Shown here: positions 9,527 through 17,488 of the stretch, in pieces
How the letters are laid out: the number at the start of each line of letters is the position of its first letter
Position numbering within the stretch: position 1 is the first letter of the stretch
From: Mycolicibacterium vaccae NBRC 14118 = CIP 105934
GTDB lineage: Bacteria; Actinomycetota; Actinomycetes; Mycobacteriales; Mycobacteriaceae
Direction of reading: 5' to 3'
Length of the DNA stretch: 37,821 nt
NCBI RefSeq assembly: GCF_001552715.1
Contig: NZ_BCRS01000043.1
Coordinates: forward strand, 1-37,821
Position numbers and translations under genes: made by a program
The notes under the pieces: model-generated
Told to the model about the DNA's origin: nothing
Database searches by the model: none
Seen by the model: the letters and a program-made list of their open reading frames with translations, nothing else

Positions 9527-9560
9527 AAGCCCGGGCTCGCCTAGCGAGCCCGGGCTTTTT
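9527..9560 (+). terminator. Rho-independent terminator of groEL2
   Basis: A perfect 14-bp stem (9527-9540 with 9544-9557), GC-rich with a CTA loop, is followed directly by a T-run (9556-9560). It lies 14 bp past the groEL2 stop and is the clearest intrinsic terminator in the window. Confidence 0.93.
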
Positions 9561-9570
9561 CGTTGTCCCC

Positions 9571-9626
9571 ACTGTGGGTGTTATGCACAGGTTCGGCCCG
9601 AAACGCGTGCAGGAGGCCCACATTCG
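9571..9626. repeat. 56-bp palindromic element, left copy, flanking the DUF559 gene
   Basis: The element is an imperfect palindrome beginning ACTGTGGG and ending CCCACATTCG, with inner TGCAC/GTGCA arms. The copy at 10491-10546 has the same length, identical first 8 and last 10 bases and about 71% overall identity (74% if inverted). It starts 10 bp after the groEL2 terminator and ends 27 bp before the DUF559 start. Confidence 0.75.
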
Positions 9627-9652
9627 TCGGTTGCTGTGGCGACGGTGGCCGC

Positions 9653-10486
9653 ATGGAACCTTTTCTCGGCAGCGTCGCGGTCCGCGACGGTCGTCTGACC
9701 CGTCGCGCGCTGGCCCGCGACCACATGGTCATCTACCGCGGGGTCTACCTCCCGCGCGACGTCGAGCTCACCGCGCGCGTGCGCGCCGAGGCGGCATGGC
9801 TTGCCACCGGAGCGCCGTTGTGCGGCGTGTCAGCGGCGGCGGTGTTCGGCACCAGGTGGCTCGACGCTGACGCGCCCGCCGACATCCTGCGCGGCGACCG
9901 GCATGCCCCGCCGGGTATCGCCGTCCACACCTGGGACGTCCCGCCCGAAGAGCTGTGTCTGATCGGGGGCGTGGATGCGACGACGCCGGCGCGCACGGCA
10001 TTCGACCTCGGGCGGACACTCCCGGAAGAGCTCGCGATCCCCACCGTCGACGCGCTGTTGAACGCCACCCGCGTACCCGTCGGCGACGTCGTGGCGGTGG
10101 CCCGGGCCCACCCGGGGGCGCGTGGTTCGGCGAGACTGCGACGAGTGCTCGCCCTGGTCGACGGTGGCGCCGAGTCGCCTCAGGAGACCAGACTGCGCCT
10201 GATCCTGGTCCACGGTGGGCTTCCTCGGCCGCAGACCCAGATCGCGTTCCGCGGGCTTCGGGTACGGGTCGACATGGGCTGGCGCCGATGGAAGGTCGCC
10301 CTCGAGTACGACGGCATCCAGCACTGGGCCGATCGGCGGCAGAGAGCGTGGGACATCGACCGCTTGGCGCTGCTCGAAGAGGCAGGCTGGCGGGTGATCC
10401 GGGTGAGCGCCGCCATGCTCGAGCGCCCGCAGGTGATCGTCGAGCGCGTCCGCGCGAAGCTGCGCGCAGCCGGCTGTCCGGCGTGA
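9653..10486 (+). CDS. AbiEi-like/DUF559 (Vsr-like endonuclease fold) protein
   Basis: The 277-residue protein has an N-terminal part (about 1-110) resembling AbiEi-type antitoxin/winged-helix proteins: RDGRLTRRALARDHMVIYRGVYLP, then GAPLCGVSAAAVFG. Its C-terminal part (about 170-270) resembles the DUF559/very-short-patch-repair endonuclease fold. Candidate PD-(D/E)XK residues are E174 or E178, D207 (RVRVDMGW) and E218-x-D220 (VALEYDG), followed by DIDRLALLEEAGWRVIRV. Such solitary genes occur in many mycobacteria with no assigned function. The ATG at 9653 has a GGTGG 6 nt upstream. The gene is bounded by two palindromic repeats, which suggests a mobile or self-contained cassette. It could be a nuclease, an antitoxin-like regulator or both. 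Confidence 0.75.
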   Translation: MEPFLGSVAVRDGRLTRRALARDHMVIYRGVYLPRDVELTARVRAEAAWLATGAPLCGVSAAAVFGTRWLDADAPADILRGDRHAPPGIAVHTWDVPPEELCLIGGVDATTPARTAFDLGRTLPEELAIPTVDALLNATRVPVGDVVAVARAHPGARGSARLRRVLALVDGGAESPQETRLRLILVHGGLPRPQTQIAFRGLRVRVDMGWRRWKVALEYDGIQHWADRRQRAWDIDRLALLEEAGWRVIRVSAAMLERPQVIVERVRAKLRAAGCPA

Positions 10487-10490
10487 CGCG

Positions 10491-10546
10491 ACTGTGGGGC
10501 TTGTGCACGCATTTCGCCCGATTTCCGTGCACAACACCCACATTCG
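10491..10546. repeat. 56-bp palindromic element, right copy, flanking the DUF559 gene
   Basis: This copy is the more symmetric: GTGGGGCTTGTGCACG pairs with CGTGCACAACACCCAC across a short centre. It begins 4 bp after the DUF559 stop codon and ends 10 bp before the stop of the convergent MFS gene. It may double as a bidirectional terminator, although no T-run follows. Confidence 0.75.
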
Positions 10547-10556
10547 GGCCGCGGTG

Positions 10557-11870
10557 TCAGAGTGTGTGCAGCGGTGCCGGTTTGAGCAGTGAGGTGGCGA
10601 CGACGCTGACGACCGCCGTGGTCACCAGGTAACCGCAGGCAATCCAGGGGCTGCCGCCGGCGACGCCGATCAGTGCGGTCAGGATCAGCGGGGTCAGCCC
10701 CGACGCGTAGACCCCGGAGAGCTGGTAGACCGTCGACAGGCCGGTGTAGCGGATCCGGGCCGGGAACAGCGACGCGTACAGCGTGCCCTGGGCGCCGTAG
10801 AACAGCGCGTGGATGACACCGAAGACCACGACCATCCCGACCGCGTACAGCGCGAGGTTCCCGGTGCCGAACAACGCGAACACCGGGAACACGGCCACGG
10901 CGTAGGCGGCGATGCCGATGGTGTAGATCCGTTTGGGGCCGTAGCGGTCGGCCAACAGGCCCGACACCGGCAGCAGTGCCGCCATCAGCAGGGCGGCCCC
11001 GGTGACGACGAGCAGCACCGGCACCTTCTCCAGCTTGAGCGTGCCGGTGGCGTAGGAGATCGCGAAGACGCCCCAGGTGTTGAACGCCGCACCCTCACCC
11101 CAGCGGGAGAGCATGCCCAGCACCGTCGACTTCAGGATCGGCGGGCGGAACACCTCGCGCACCGGCACCGCCGCACGGTCGCCGCTGTCCCGCACCTTTT
11201 CGAAAGACGGTGTCTCACTGGCCTTCAGCCGGACCACCACGCCGAAGATCACCAGCACGATGCTGAACAGGAACGCGATGCGCCACCCGTAGGTGAGGAA
11301 CGCCTCGTCGGGCAGTGCGACCTGCAGAAGTGCGAAAACCCCTGTGCCCAAGGCCAGGCCGAGAGCGAGGCCGACCTGTGGGATGCTCCCGAACAGCCCC
11401 CGCCGGCGGGCGGGCCCGTGCTCGACGGCCAGCAGCACCGCGCCGGCCCATTCGCCGCCCAGCGCGAAACCTTGCACGATGCGCAGCAGCAGCAACAGGA
11501 TCGGGGCCAGCACGCCGATCTGTGCCGCGGTGGGAAGCACGCCCATCAGCGCGGTCGCCCCGCCCATCAGCAGCATGGTCAGCGCCAGCGTCTTCTTGCG
11601 GCCGATGCGGTCCCCGACATGGCCGAACACGAAGCCGCCGATGGGGCGCACCACGAAACCGACCGCGAACGTCGCGAAGGACAGCATCGTGCCGACGAAC
11701 GTGGTCTGGTCCGGGAAGAACGCCTGGTTGAACACCAGGCTGGCCGCGGTGGCGTACAGGAAGAAGTCGTACCACTCGATCGTGGTGCCGACCAGGCTCG
11801 CCCACAGCGCGGTGCGGGCCTGCGGGGTTACCGTCTGCTGATCGTGGGCCGGTGTGTGGGTGACGGTCAC
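10557..11870 (-). CDS. MFS transporter, metabolite:H+ symporter (MHS) family
   Basis: The 437-residue integral membrane protein should have 12 transmembrane helices. The GTTIEWYDFFLYATAASLVFN start, the FGHVGDRIGRKKTLALTMLLMGGATALMG loop between helices 2 and 3 and the RIVQGFALGGEWAGAVLL helix are hallmarks of the MHS family (proline/betaine, shikimate and organic-acid symporters). It likely imports a small organic solute with protons across the cytoplasmic membrane. The GTG at 11870 is the only good start before the conserved region. It is divergent from the oxidoreductase at 11973 and convergent with the DUF559 cassette. The substrate cannot be fixed from sequence. Confidence 0.88.
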   Translation of the reverse strand: MTVTHTPAHDQQTVTPQARTALWASLVGTTIEWYDFFLYATAASLVFNQAFFPDQTTFVGTMLSFATFAVGFVVRPIGGFVFGHVGDRIGRKKTLALTMLLMGGATALMGVLPTAAQIGVLAPILLLLLRIVQGFALGGEWAGAVLLAVEHGPARRRGLFGSIPQVGLALGLALGTGVFALLQVALPDEAFLTYGWRIAFLFSIVLVIFGVVVRLKASETPSFEKVRDSGDRAAVPVREVFRPPILKSTVLGMLSRWGEGAAFNTWGVFAISYATGTLKLEKVPVLLVVTGAALLMAALLPVSGLLADRYGPKRIYTIGIAAYAVAVFPVFALFGTGNLALYAVGMVVVFGVIHALFYGAQGTLYASLFPARIRYTGLSTVYQLSGVYASGLTPLILTALIGVAGGSPWIACGYLVTTAVVSVVATSLLKPAPLHTL

Positions 11871-11878
11871 GATGATCT

Positions 11879-11926
11879 ATCACCGCAAGTTCGGGGCCGG
11901 ATGGCGAGAGTTTCGCGCGCGGTGAT
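11879..11926. promoter_or_regulatory. Inverted repeat in the MFS/oxidoreductase divergent gap
   Basis: ATCACCGC (11879-11886) and GCGGTGAT (11919-11926) are perfect 8-bp complements 32 bp apart. They may be half-sites of a regulator shared by the two divergent genes. The remaining gap (to 11972) shows no convincing -10 for either side. Confidence 0.3.
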
Positions 11927-11972
11927 CGCAAACGGGGAATGGATCTCGGTGGTCGCGGAGTTCACAGTGGGC

Positions 11973-12974
11973 ATGACCACTGGCCAGATGTCCGCGATCG
12001 GCGCGTTCGCCGCCGAGTCGGTCGACGACGGTTTGCAGGACGTCACCGTCGAGGTCCCGACGCTGCGTCCCCGGGACGTGCTGGTCCGGGTGCAGGCGGT
12101 TTCGGTGAACCCCGTCGACGTCAAACAGCGGGCGGCTCTGACACCGTCGGCCGAACCCGCCGTCCTGGGGTACGACGCCGCGGGTGTCGTCGAGGCGGTC
12201 GGCGATGCCGTGACGACGCTGCACACCGGAGACGAGGTCTGGTACGCCGGTGACATCACCCGACCCGGCAGCGATGCGGAGTTCCAGGCCGTCGACGAGC
12301 GGATCGTCTCCCGCAAGCCGACGTCGCTGTCCTTCGCCGACGCGGCGGCGCTGCCGCTGACCACGATCACCGCGTGGGAATCGCTGTTCGAACGTTTCGG
12401 GCTGACGTCGGACTCCACCGGTGACCTCCTGGTGCTCGGCGCCGCCGGTGGTGTCGGCTCGATCATGATCCAGCTCGCCAAGGCGCTCACCGGCGTCCGC
12501 GTGATCGCCACCGCCGGCCGCACCGAGTCGCGGGAGTGGGCCGAGCGTATGGGCGCCGACATCGTGGTCGACCATCACCGGTTGCGCGCCGAGACGCTCG
12601 ACGCGGTCCCCGGCGGGGTGGACTATCTGTTCTCACCGCACTCGGCGGGCAACATCGACGACTACGCCGCGATCGTCAAACCGTTCGGCCACATCACCGC
12701 GATCGACGAGCCTCCCGGCCTGGATCTTGTCGCCCTGAAAGCGAAAAGCATTGCGTGGCACTGGGAATTGATGTTCACCCGGTCCATGTTCGAGACGCCG
12801 GACATGGCCGAGCAGCAGCGGCTGTTGGCCCGTGCCGCCGCGCTCGTGGACGAGGGCACGCTGCGCACCACCGTTACCAGGACGATCGACGACTTCTCCG
12901 CGGCGGGGTTGCGCGCGGCTCACCGTGACGTCGGGTCGGGACGGATGACCGGCAAGGTCGTCGTCACCCGTTGA
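11973..12974 (+). CDS. Zinc-type alcohol dehydrogenase-like / quinone oxidoreductase (MDR family)
   Basis: The 333-residue medium-chain reductase has VSVNPVDVKQRAAL and LGYDAAGVVEAVGD in the GroES-like half. The Rossmann motif LGAAGGVGSIMIQLAK lies near residue 155, and the protein ends SGRMTGKVVVTR. The catalytic-zinc Cys and His-Glu ligands are absent, so it belongs with zinc-free NADPH:quinone-reductase-like proteins (the adh_fam_1/TIGR02817 group begins MKAIG, here MSAIG). The ATG at 11973 is used; an ATG at 11988 aligns better with the family start, but neither has a strong SD. The last 11 bp overlap the convergent PNPOx-like gene. Confidence 0.85.
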   Translation: MTTGQMSAIGAFAAESVDDGLQDVTVEVPTLRPRDVLVRVQAVSVNPVDVKQRAALTPSAEPAVLGYDAAGVVEAVGDAVTTLHTGDEVWYAGDITRPGSDAEFQAVDERIVSRKPTSLSFADAAALPLTTITAWESLFERFGLTSDSTGDLLVLGAAGGVGSIMIQLAKALTGVRVIATAGRTESREWAERMGADIVVDHHRLRAETLDAVPGGVDYLFSPHSAGNIDDYAAIVKPFGHITAIDEPPGLDLVALKAKSIAWHWELMFTRSMFETPDMAEQQRLLARAAALVDEGTLRTTVTRTIDDFSAAGLRAAHRDVGSGRMTGKVVVTR

Positions 12975-13335
12975 GCGGGACGCAGTCGTCCCCGCAACCG
13001 GATGCGGTCGGCACGCCCGGGGTCGCAGGGCGGTGCAGCACCGCCCCGGTGGGTTGGATCTGCACACCATCCCCGGCCACCTGGGCCGTGCCGTCGAGGA
13101 TCAGCGTGTACCCGCCCGGTGTGCTCGGCGGCCACACCAGCGTGACCTCGGGATGGGCAGATGCGTTGCGGCGGGTGCTGTTACCGACCGCGCCGATCAC
13201 CAGGGTGCCGTCGGCCAGGATCGGGTCCACCGCGACGGTATGCGCGCGGTAGTCGTCCCCGACGGTGACCAGATAGGCGAACGAGAAGTCGCCCAACGCC
13301 TCGCCGAGCCGGGCGAGATCCACCTTGACGCTCAT
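12964..13335 (-). CDS. Pyridoxamine 5'-phosphate oxidase-like (FMN-binding split barrel) protein
   Basis: This compact protein of 123 residues resembles the PNPOx-like split-barrel family widespread in mycobacteria. FAYLVTVGDDYRAHTVAVDPIL and LVIGAVGNSTRRNASAHPEVTLVW form the paired strands, and a proline-rich loop precedes YTLILDGTAQVAG. Members bind FMN, F420 or haem, and many have no known substrate. The two cysteines near the end (ASGCGDDCVPLNG) are an unusual feature for the family. It is convergent with the oxidoreductase at its 3' end and lies 23 bp downstream of the LLM gene on the same strand, so co-transcription with that gene is likely. Confidence 0.8.
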   Translation of the reverse strand: MSVKVDLARLGEALGDFSFAYLVTVGDDYRAHTVAVDPILADGTLVIGAVGNSTRRNASAHPEVTLVWPPSTPGGYTLILDGTAQVAGDGVQIQPTGAVLHRPATPGVPTASGCGDDCVPLNG

Positions 13336-13357
13336 GCCGCGAGGGTACGCGGAGCGG

Positions 13358-14278
13358 TCACGGCACGTGCGGTTTGATCTCGTCGATCACCCATTGCGCG
13401 TAATCCAGGTAGGCGTCGACCCCGCTGACAGGCGGGATCGGCACCGACGACATCGTCACCCCGAGCTCGGCGAAGTGACCGAGCTTGTCGATGATCTCCG
13501 CGGCCCGCATACCCGGCTGCTGGGTCGGGTCCTCGACCACGACATGACCCTCACCGATCAGTGAGGTGCCCAGCCCGTAACTGACCTCGAAGGGCCGACC
13601 GTCGAAAGTCGGCTGTGACTTGATGAAGTCGATCCGGGCCGGGATCTGCTCGGGTGGGGTGAGGAACGGGATCCACCCGGTGGCCCACCGCGCCGCACGT
13701 CGCAACGGCGCATCGGCGTCACCGCCGATCCAGATCGGGATGCACGGCTTCTGTACAGGTTTCGGTTCGAACGCGATATTCGCGAAGGTGACGAACTCGC
13801 CGTCGAATCGCGGGTGCTCGCTGGTCCACAACTCGACGATCGCGGCGAGATACTCGTCGGCGAGCCGTCCGCGCTTGTGGAACGGGACGCCGAGAACCTC
13901 GAATTCCTCGGCGTCCCAACCGACACCGAACGTCGCCATGATCCGCCCGCCGCTCATCCAATCGGCGGTCGACAGCGCCTTGGCCAGAACGACAGGGTGC
14001 TGCAACGGCAGAAGGGTGACGCAGGAGTTGATGGGGATGTGGCGGGTCGCCCCGGCCAGAAACGCCTGCGCCACCGTGGAATGGAAGTAGTGCGGACCGG
14101 TCAGCTCGACATGGGTGTCCGGGACGGCGAAGTGCTCCGGGACCGCGATCATGTCGTAGCCGAGTGTCTCCGCGCATCGGGCCATCTCGGCCTGGTCGGT
14201 GCCGGTGACCGCCTGCTCCCACGGTTGAGTCAGGGCCTTGAGACGCATGGTGTGAGGCATCGGGAACGCGAATTTCAT
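13358..14278 (-). CDS. LLM-class F420-dependent oxidoreductase
   Basis: The 306-residue protein is a full-length luciferase-like TIM-barrel oxidoreductase, with AETLGYDMIAVPEHFAVPDTH near residue 40, INSCVTLLPLQHPVVLAKALSTADWMSGGR near 85-115, FGVGWDAEEFEVLGVPFHKRGRLADE, and PIWIGGDADAPLRRAARWATGWIPF. These features fit mycobacterial enzymes that use coenzyme F420H2 or FMN to reduce or oxidise organic substrates. GACGAGG lies 8 nt before the ATG at 14278. An epimerase remnant abuts its upstream side, so it may now be transcribed from that gene's promoter. The PNPOx-like gene follows 23 bp downstream. Confidence 0.9.
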   Translation of the reverse strand: MKFAFPMPHTMRLKALTQPWEQAVTGTDQAEMARCAETLGYDMIAVPEHFAVPDTHVELTGPHYFHSTVAQAFLAGATRHIPINSCVTLLPLQHPVVLAKALSTADWMSGGRIMATFGVGWDAEEFEVLGVPFHKRGRLADEYLAAIVELWTSEHPRFDGEFVTFANIAFEPKPVQKPCIPIWIGGDADAPLRRAARWATGWIPFLTPPEQIPARIDFIKSQPTFDGRPFEVSYGLGTSLIGEGHVVVEDPTQQPGMRAAEIIDKLGHFAELGVTMSSVPIPPVSGVDAYLDYAQWVIDEIKPHVP

Positions 14279-14333
14279 GGGGTGTACCTCGTCTTCCGAG
14301 AGTTCTGCCGACCTGTGCGGCGGTGAGGTGGCC

Positions 14334-14750
14334 GGCGGGTGCCCCGTCGTGCTGAAGCCGCCGCGCGAAGTGCTCGGCGGCCACCTTGGAGCGGGCGCAG
14401 GCGGTCGTGCCGTCGACGACGGGCAGCGCCGATGACATCGGGGGACAGCGCGGGGTGAAGAACACCGCCAGGGACGACACGTGGACGATGCTCGGCATCC
14501 CGCGTCGCAGATCCACCACGGCGGCGGTGTGGATCACGCCGTCACAGCCGGTGAGTGCGGAGTCGACCGCGTCGCGGTCGGTCATGTCGGCGGCGGCGAC
14601 CTCGTCGGGGACCACGCCGTGCGGCTCGAGGACAGGCCGCACCTGGGCGCGATCGCGCACCATGACCCTGACCCGATGCCCGGCAGCTGTCAGCGTGGCC
14701 GCGGTGTGCGAACCGGTGAAGCCTGTACAGCCGGTGACGAGCACCTTCAC
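14334..14750 (-). pseudogene. NAD-dependent epimerase/dehydratase remnant
   Basis: The frame begins MKVLVTGCTGFTGSHTAATL, an extended-SDR NAD-binding start, and continues through VIHTAAVVDLRR. It then jumps to GMPSIVHVSSLAVFF, omitting the roughly 25-30 residues normally found between these segments. Homology continues through TTACARSKVAAEHFARRL (the YxxxK region, with the catalytic Tyr replaced by Cys) and stops near residue 138. Around 180 C-terminal residues are missing, and the frame then reads out of phase into the LLM gene. An intact -10 (TACACT, 14763-14758) lies 7 nt before the GTG at 14750. Loss of the tyrosine and of the substrate domain makes activity very unlikely. Confidence 0.7.
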
Positions 14751-14834
14751 AGATCTGAGTGTAAACCCGAAAACCCCACGATCCGTTGATGATTCAACTA
14801 GACCAGCTTTGCATCGGGGAGCGACTGAGGGCTG

Positions 14835-16565
14835 CTACCCCACCGGACCGGGCGCCGGTTGCCGTCCCCGGATGAGTTTGCCCGGGCGGGCGTCCGTGGG
14901 CACGCCGTTCTCGGCGATCACCTCACCGGACACGATCGTGGCGACGTAGCCGTCGGCGGTCTGGTCGAGCCGGCGTCCGCCGGCGGGCAGGTCGCTGACC
15001 ACGACGGGCTTGTGCAGCTGCAACGCCTGCGCGTCGATCACGTTGAGATCTGCCTTGTAGCCCACGGCGATCCGGCCACGGTCGGACAGCCCGGCTACCC
15101 GCGCGGGAACCGAGGTGAGCTCGCGCACCGCATCCTGGACGGACAACCGGCCTGTCGCCCGGTCGCGCACCCAGTGCGTCAGCATGTACGTCGGAAAGCT
15201 TGCGTCGCAGATCATCCCGTAGTGTGCACCGCCGTCGCCGAGACCGAGCACCACGTCATCGCGGCGGATCAGCTCGGCGACCGTGTCCAGCGATCCGTCG
15301 CGGAAGTTGGCCAGCGTGACCAGCAGCATCGCGTGCCCGTCGTCGTCGAGCAGCCGGTCGTAGGCCTCTTCCAGCGGGCTGACGCCCCGGGCCTGGGCGC
15401 GGGCGCCGATCGAATCGGCCGGTGATGGTTCGTAATTCGGCGGCTCGCCGAGTGGGAACATGTAGCTCCAGGCCTGCGCGGCGAACATCAGCGGGTGTCC
15501 GTCGGACTCCGGCTTGTCGTTCAGGATACGTTCCCGCACTTCGGGTTTACGCATCAGTGCGACCCGGTCGGTCAGTGGCAGGTCGGCGATCTCCCGGTAC
15601 GACGGGTACATCACGAACGGATTGCCCGACAGCTCCAGCCCGAGCATCAACCCGATCGGCCGTGGGAAGATCTGCGCGCTGATCTGGCCGCCGTCCTGGT
15701 TGGCCTTCTCCACCATCCGCAGCGCGTCGAGGTAGAACGGGTCGCCGGCGTTGCCGATCGCCAACGTGAACGTGACGGGCAGGCCCACCTCGGCGGCCAC
15801 GTCGAACACCGTCTGCAGCACGGGCTCGTAGTCGCCGGCCACCAGGTCCGGGACGAACTGGATGAGCCCGCCGCCGGCGTCCTCGACCCCGCGCGCGATC
15901 GCCTCGATCTCGGCCCGGTCTGCGTCGTAGCTCGGGATCGGCCTGCCGCTGTGGGTCTTGTGCAGCGTGAACCGCGACGACGCGAAGCCGAGTGCGCCGG
16001 CAGCCACCGCCTCGGCGGCCAGCTTGCGCATCATCGCGAGATCCTCGGGGGTGGCAGGCTCGCGGTCGACGCCGCGCCCGCCCATCACGTACACCCGCAG
16101 CGGCGAATGAGGCAGGAACGCCGCCACATCGATGTCCCTGCGTCCGGCGTCCAGCGCGTCGAGGAATTCCGGGAACGTCTCCCAGTGCCACGGCAGCCCG
16201 TCGACCATGACCACGCCGGGGATGTCCTCGACGCCGGCCATCACATCGACGAGCACGTCGTGGTCGGCCGGCCGGCACGGCGCGAACCCGACACCGCAGT
16301 TGCCCATCACCGCGGTGGTGACACCGTGGGCCGAGGACGGGGTGAGCCGGTCCGACCAGATCGCCTGCCCGTCGTAGTGAGTGTGCAGGTCGACGAAGCC
16401 GGGGGTGACCAGCAGCCCGGTCGCGTCGATCTCGCGGGCGCCGTCCGCGTCGAGGGTGCCGACTGCGCAGATCGCGCCGTCGCGGATGGCCACGTCCCCG
16501 GTGAAAGGTGCACCCCCGAGGCCGTCGACGATGGTGCCGCCACGGATAACCAGGTCGAATGTCAT
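14835..16565 (-). CDS. N-acyl-D-amino-acid deacylase / D-aminoacylase-family amidohydrolase
   Basis: The 576-residue amidohydrolase begins MTFDLVIRGGTIVDGLGGAP and has the metal-binding DLHTHYD motif (His61, His63). GNCGVGFAPC (Cys90), a zinc ligand typical of D-aminoacylases, is present, and LGLGDGGAHYG lies near residue 440. Members hydrolyse N-acyl-D-amino acids or related cyclic amides with one or two zinc ions. The ATG at 16565 is chosen because the family starts here; in-frame starts further upstream would overlap the divergent VOC gene. A -10 (TACATT) lies exactly 6 nt upstream, so the transcript looks leaderless. An 84-bp gap after the stop contains GTTGA-TGAT-TCAAC, a weak inverted repeat upstream of the epimerase remnant. 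Confidence 0.88.
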   Translation of the reverse strand: MTFDLVIRGGTIVDGLGGAPFTGDVAIRDGAICAVGTLDADGAREIDATGLLVTPGFVDLHTHYDGQAIWSDRLTPSSAHGVTTAVMGNCGVGFAPCRPADHDVLVDVMAGVEDIPGVVMVDGLPWHWETFPEFLDALDAGRRDIDVAAFLPHSPLRVYVMGGRGVDREPATPEDLAMMRKLAAEAVAAGALGFASSRFTLHKTHSGRPIPSYDADRAEIEAIARGVEDAGGGLIQFVPDLVAGDYEPVLQTVFDVAAEVGLPVTFTLAIGNAGDPFYLDALRMVEKANQDGGQISAQIFPRPIGLMLGLELSGNPFVMYPSYREIADLPLTDRVALMRKPEVRERILNDKPESDGHPLMFAAQAWSYMFPLGEPPNYEPSPADSIGARAQARGVSPLEEAYDRLLDDDGHAMLLVTLANFRDGSLDTVAELIRRDDVVLGLGDGGAHYGMICDASFPTYMLTHWVRDRATGRLSVQDAVRELTSVPARVAGLSDRGRIAVGYKADLNVIDAQALQLHKPVVVSDLPAGGRRLDQTADGYVATIVSGEVIAENGVPTDARPGKLIRGRQPAPGPVG

Positions 16566-16587
16566 ACCCCGAATGTACGGTGAGCCC
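16566..16587. promoter_or_regulatory. 22-bp bidirectional, apparently leaderless promoter
   Basis: The gap between two divergent ATGs is only 22 bp. On the plus strand TACGGT (16576-16581) stands 6 nt before the ATG at 16588. On the minus strand TACATT (16577-16572) stands 6 nt before the ATG at 16565. The two -10 hexamers overlap by 2 bp, so two polymerases could not occupy the site together. Neither gene has room for an SD. Confidence 0.55.
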
Positions 16588-16965
16588 ATGATCGACCACT
16601 TCGGGATCAACTGTGCGGACTGGGAAGCGGCGAAAGCGTTCTACGACAAGGTTCTCGGTGTGCTGGGCTACACGCGGCAGATGGACTACCAGATCGCGAT
16701 CGGGTACGGCAGGGACGGCAAGCCCGACTTCTGGATCGGGGACATGAACGCGGGGAACGTCGCGGGGCCCAACCGCGAGATCCACGTCGCGTTCCAGGCC
16801 GCCGACACCGACGCGGTGCGGGCGTTCTACGACGCGGCGCTGGAGGCGGGGGCGGAGTCGCTGCACGCCCCGCGGCTGTGGCCCGAGTACCACCCGGGCT
16901 ATTTCGGCGCGTTCGTCCGCGATCCGGACGGCAACAACGTGGAGGCCGTCTTCCACGGCGCGTAG
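16588..16965 (+). CDS. VOC (glyoxalase/bleomycin-resistance) family protein
   Basis: This 125-residue protein with paired beta-alpha-beta-beta-beta modules begins MIDHFGINCADWEAAKAFYDKVLGVLGY and ends FGAFVRDPDGNNVEAVFHGA, both classic VOC signatures. It carries candidate metal ligands in HFGIN and NNVEAVFH. VOC proteins include glyoxalase I, dioxygenases and drug-binding proteins; the specific role here is unknown. It is divergent from the D-aminoacylase with 22 bp between start codons. The DinB gene follows within 10 bp on the same strand, so the two are probably co-transcribed. Confidence 0.88.
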   Translation: MIDHFGINCADWEAAKAFYDKVLGVLGYTRQMDYQIAIGYGRDGKPDFWIGDMNAGNVAGPNREIHVAFQAADTDAVRAFYDAALEAGAESLHAPRLWPEYHPGYFGAFVRDPDGNNVEAVFHGA

Positions 16966-16975
16966 CTTGGCGGGC

Positions 16976-17488
16976 ATGGCCGATATCGATGCCGCCCGCG
17001 AGCTGCTCCGCGATTCCTTCACCCGGCTCATCGAGCACGTGGACGACCTGACCGAGAACCTGACCGACGAGGTGGCCTACTACCGCCCGACGCCGGAGGC
17101 CAACACGATCACGTGGCTGATCTGGCACAGCGCCCGCATCCAGGATGCGCAACTGTGCGATATCGCCGGCACCGAACAGGTGTGGTTCCGGGACGGCTGG
17201 GTCGACAGGTTCGCACTGGATCTGCCCCGCGACGCACACGGCTACGGGCACACCCCCGAAGAGGTCGCCAAGGTCCGGGCGTCGCCGCAACTTCTCGCCG
17301 GTTACTACCACGCGGTGCACAAGCTCTCGCTGGAGTACGTCGCGTCGGTGTCGGCCGACGAACTGTCCCGCATCGTCGATGAGCGGTGGACGCCGCCGGT
17401 GACGGCCAGCGCGCGGCTGGTCAGCATCATCGACGACGCCGCCCAGCACCTGGGGCAGGCGGCCTACATCCGGGGACTGGTGCGCTGA
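16976..17488 (+). CDS. DinB/DUF664 family protein (mycothiol-transferase-like)
   Basis: The 170-residue four-helix-bundle protein has metal-binding histidines in ITWLIWHSARIQDAQ and in IIDDAAQHLGQAAYIRG near the C-terminus. This pattern fits the DinB/DUF664 superfamily, which in actinobacteria includes mycothiol-dependent S-transferases and other thiol-dependent enzymes. The ATG at 16976 is preferred over the in-frame TTG at 16967 because the family begins at that region and the TTG lies only 1 bp past the VOC stop. It is likely in an operon with the VOC gene upstream and the PAP2 gene, whose start overlaps this stop codon. Confidence 0.85.
   Translation: MADIDAARELLRDSFTRLIEHVDDLTENLTDEVAYYRPTPEANTITWLIWHSARIQDAQLCDIAGTEQVWFRDGWVDRFALDLPRDAHGYGHTPEEVAKVRASPQLLAGYYHAVHKLSLEYVASVSADELSRIVDERWTPPVTASARLVSIIDDAAQHLGQAAYIRGLVR

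Noticed and set aside
10809..11972. Long 5' extension of the quinone oxidoreductase frame
   Set aside because: It is antisense to the MFS gene and has no homology; the protein begins at 11973 or 11988.
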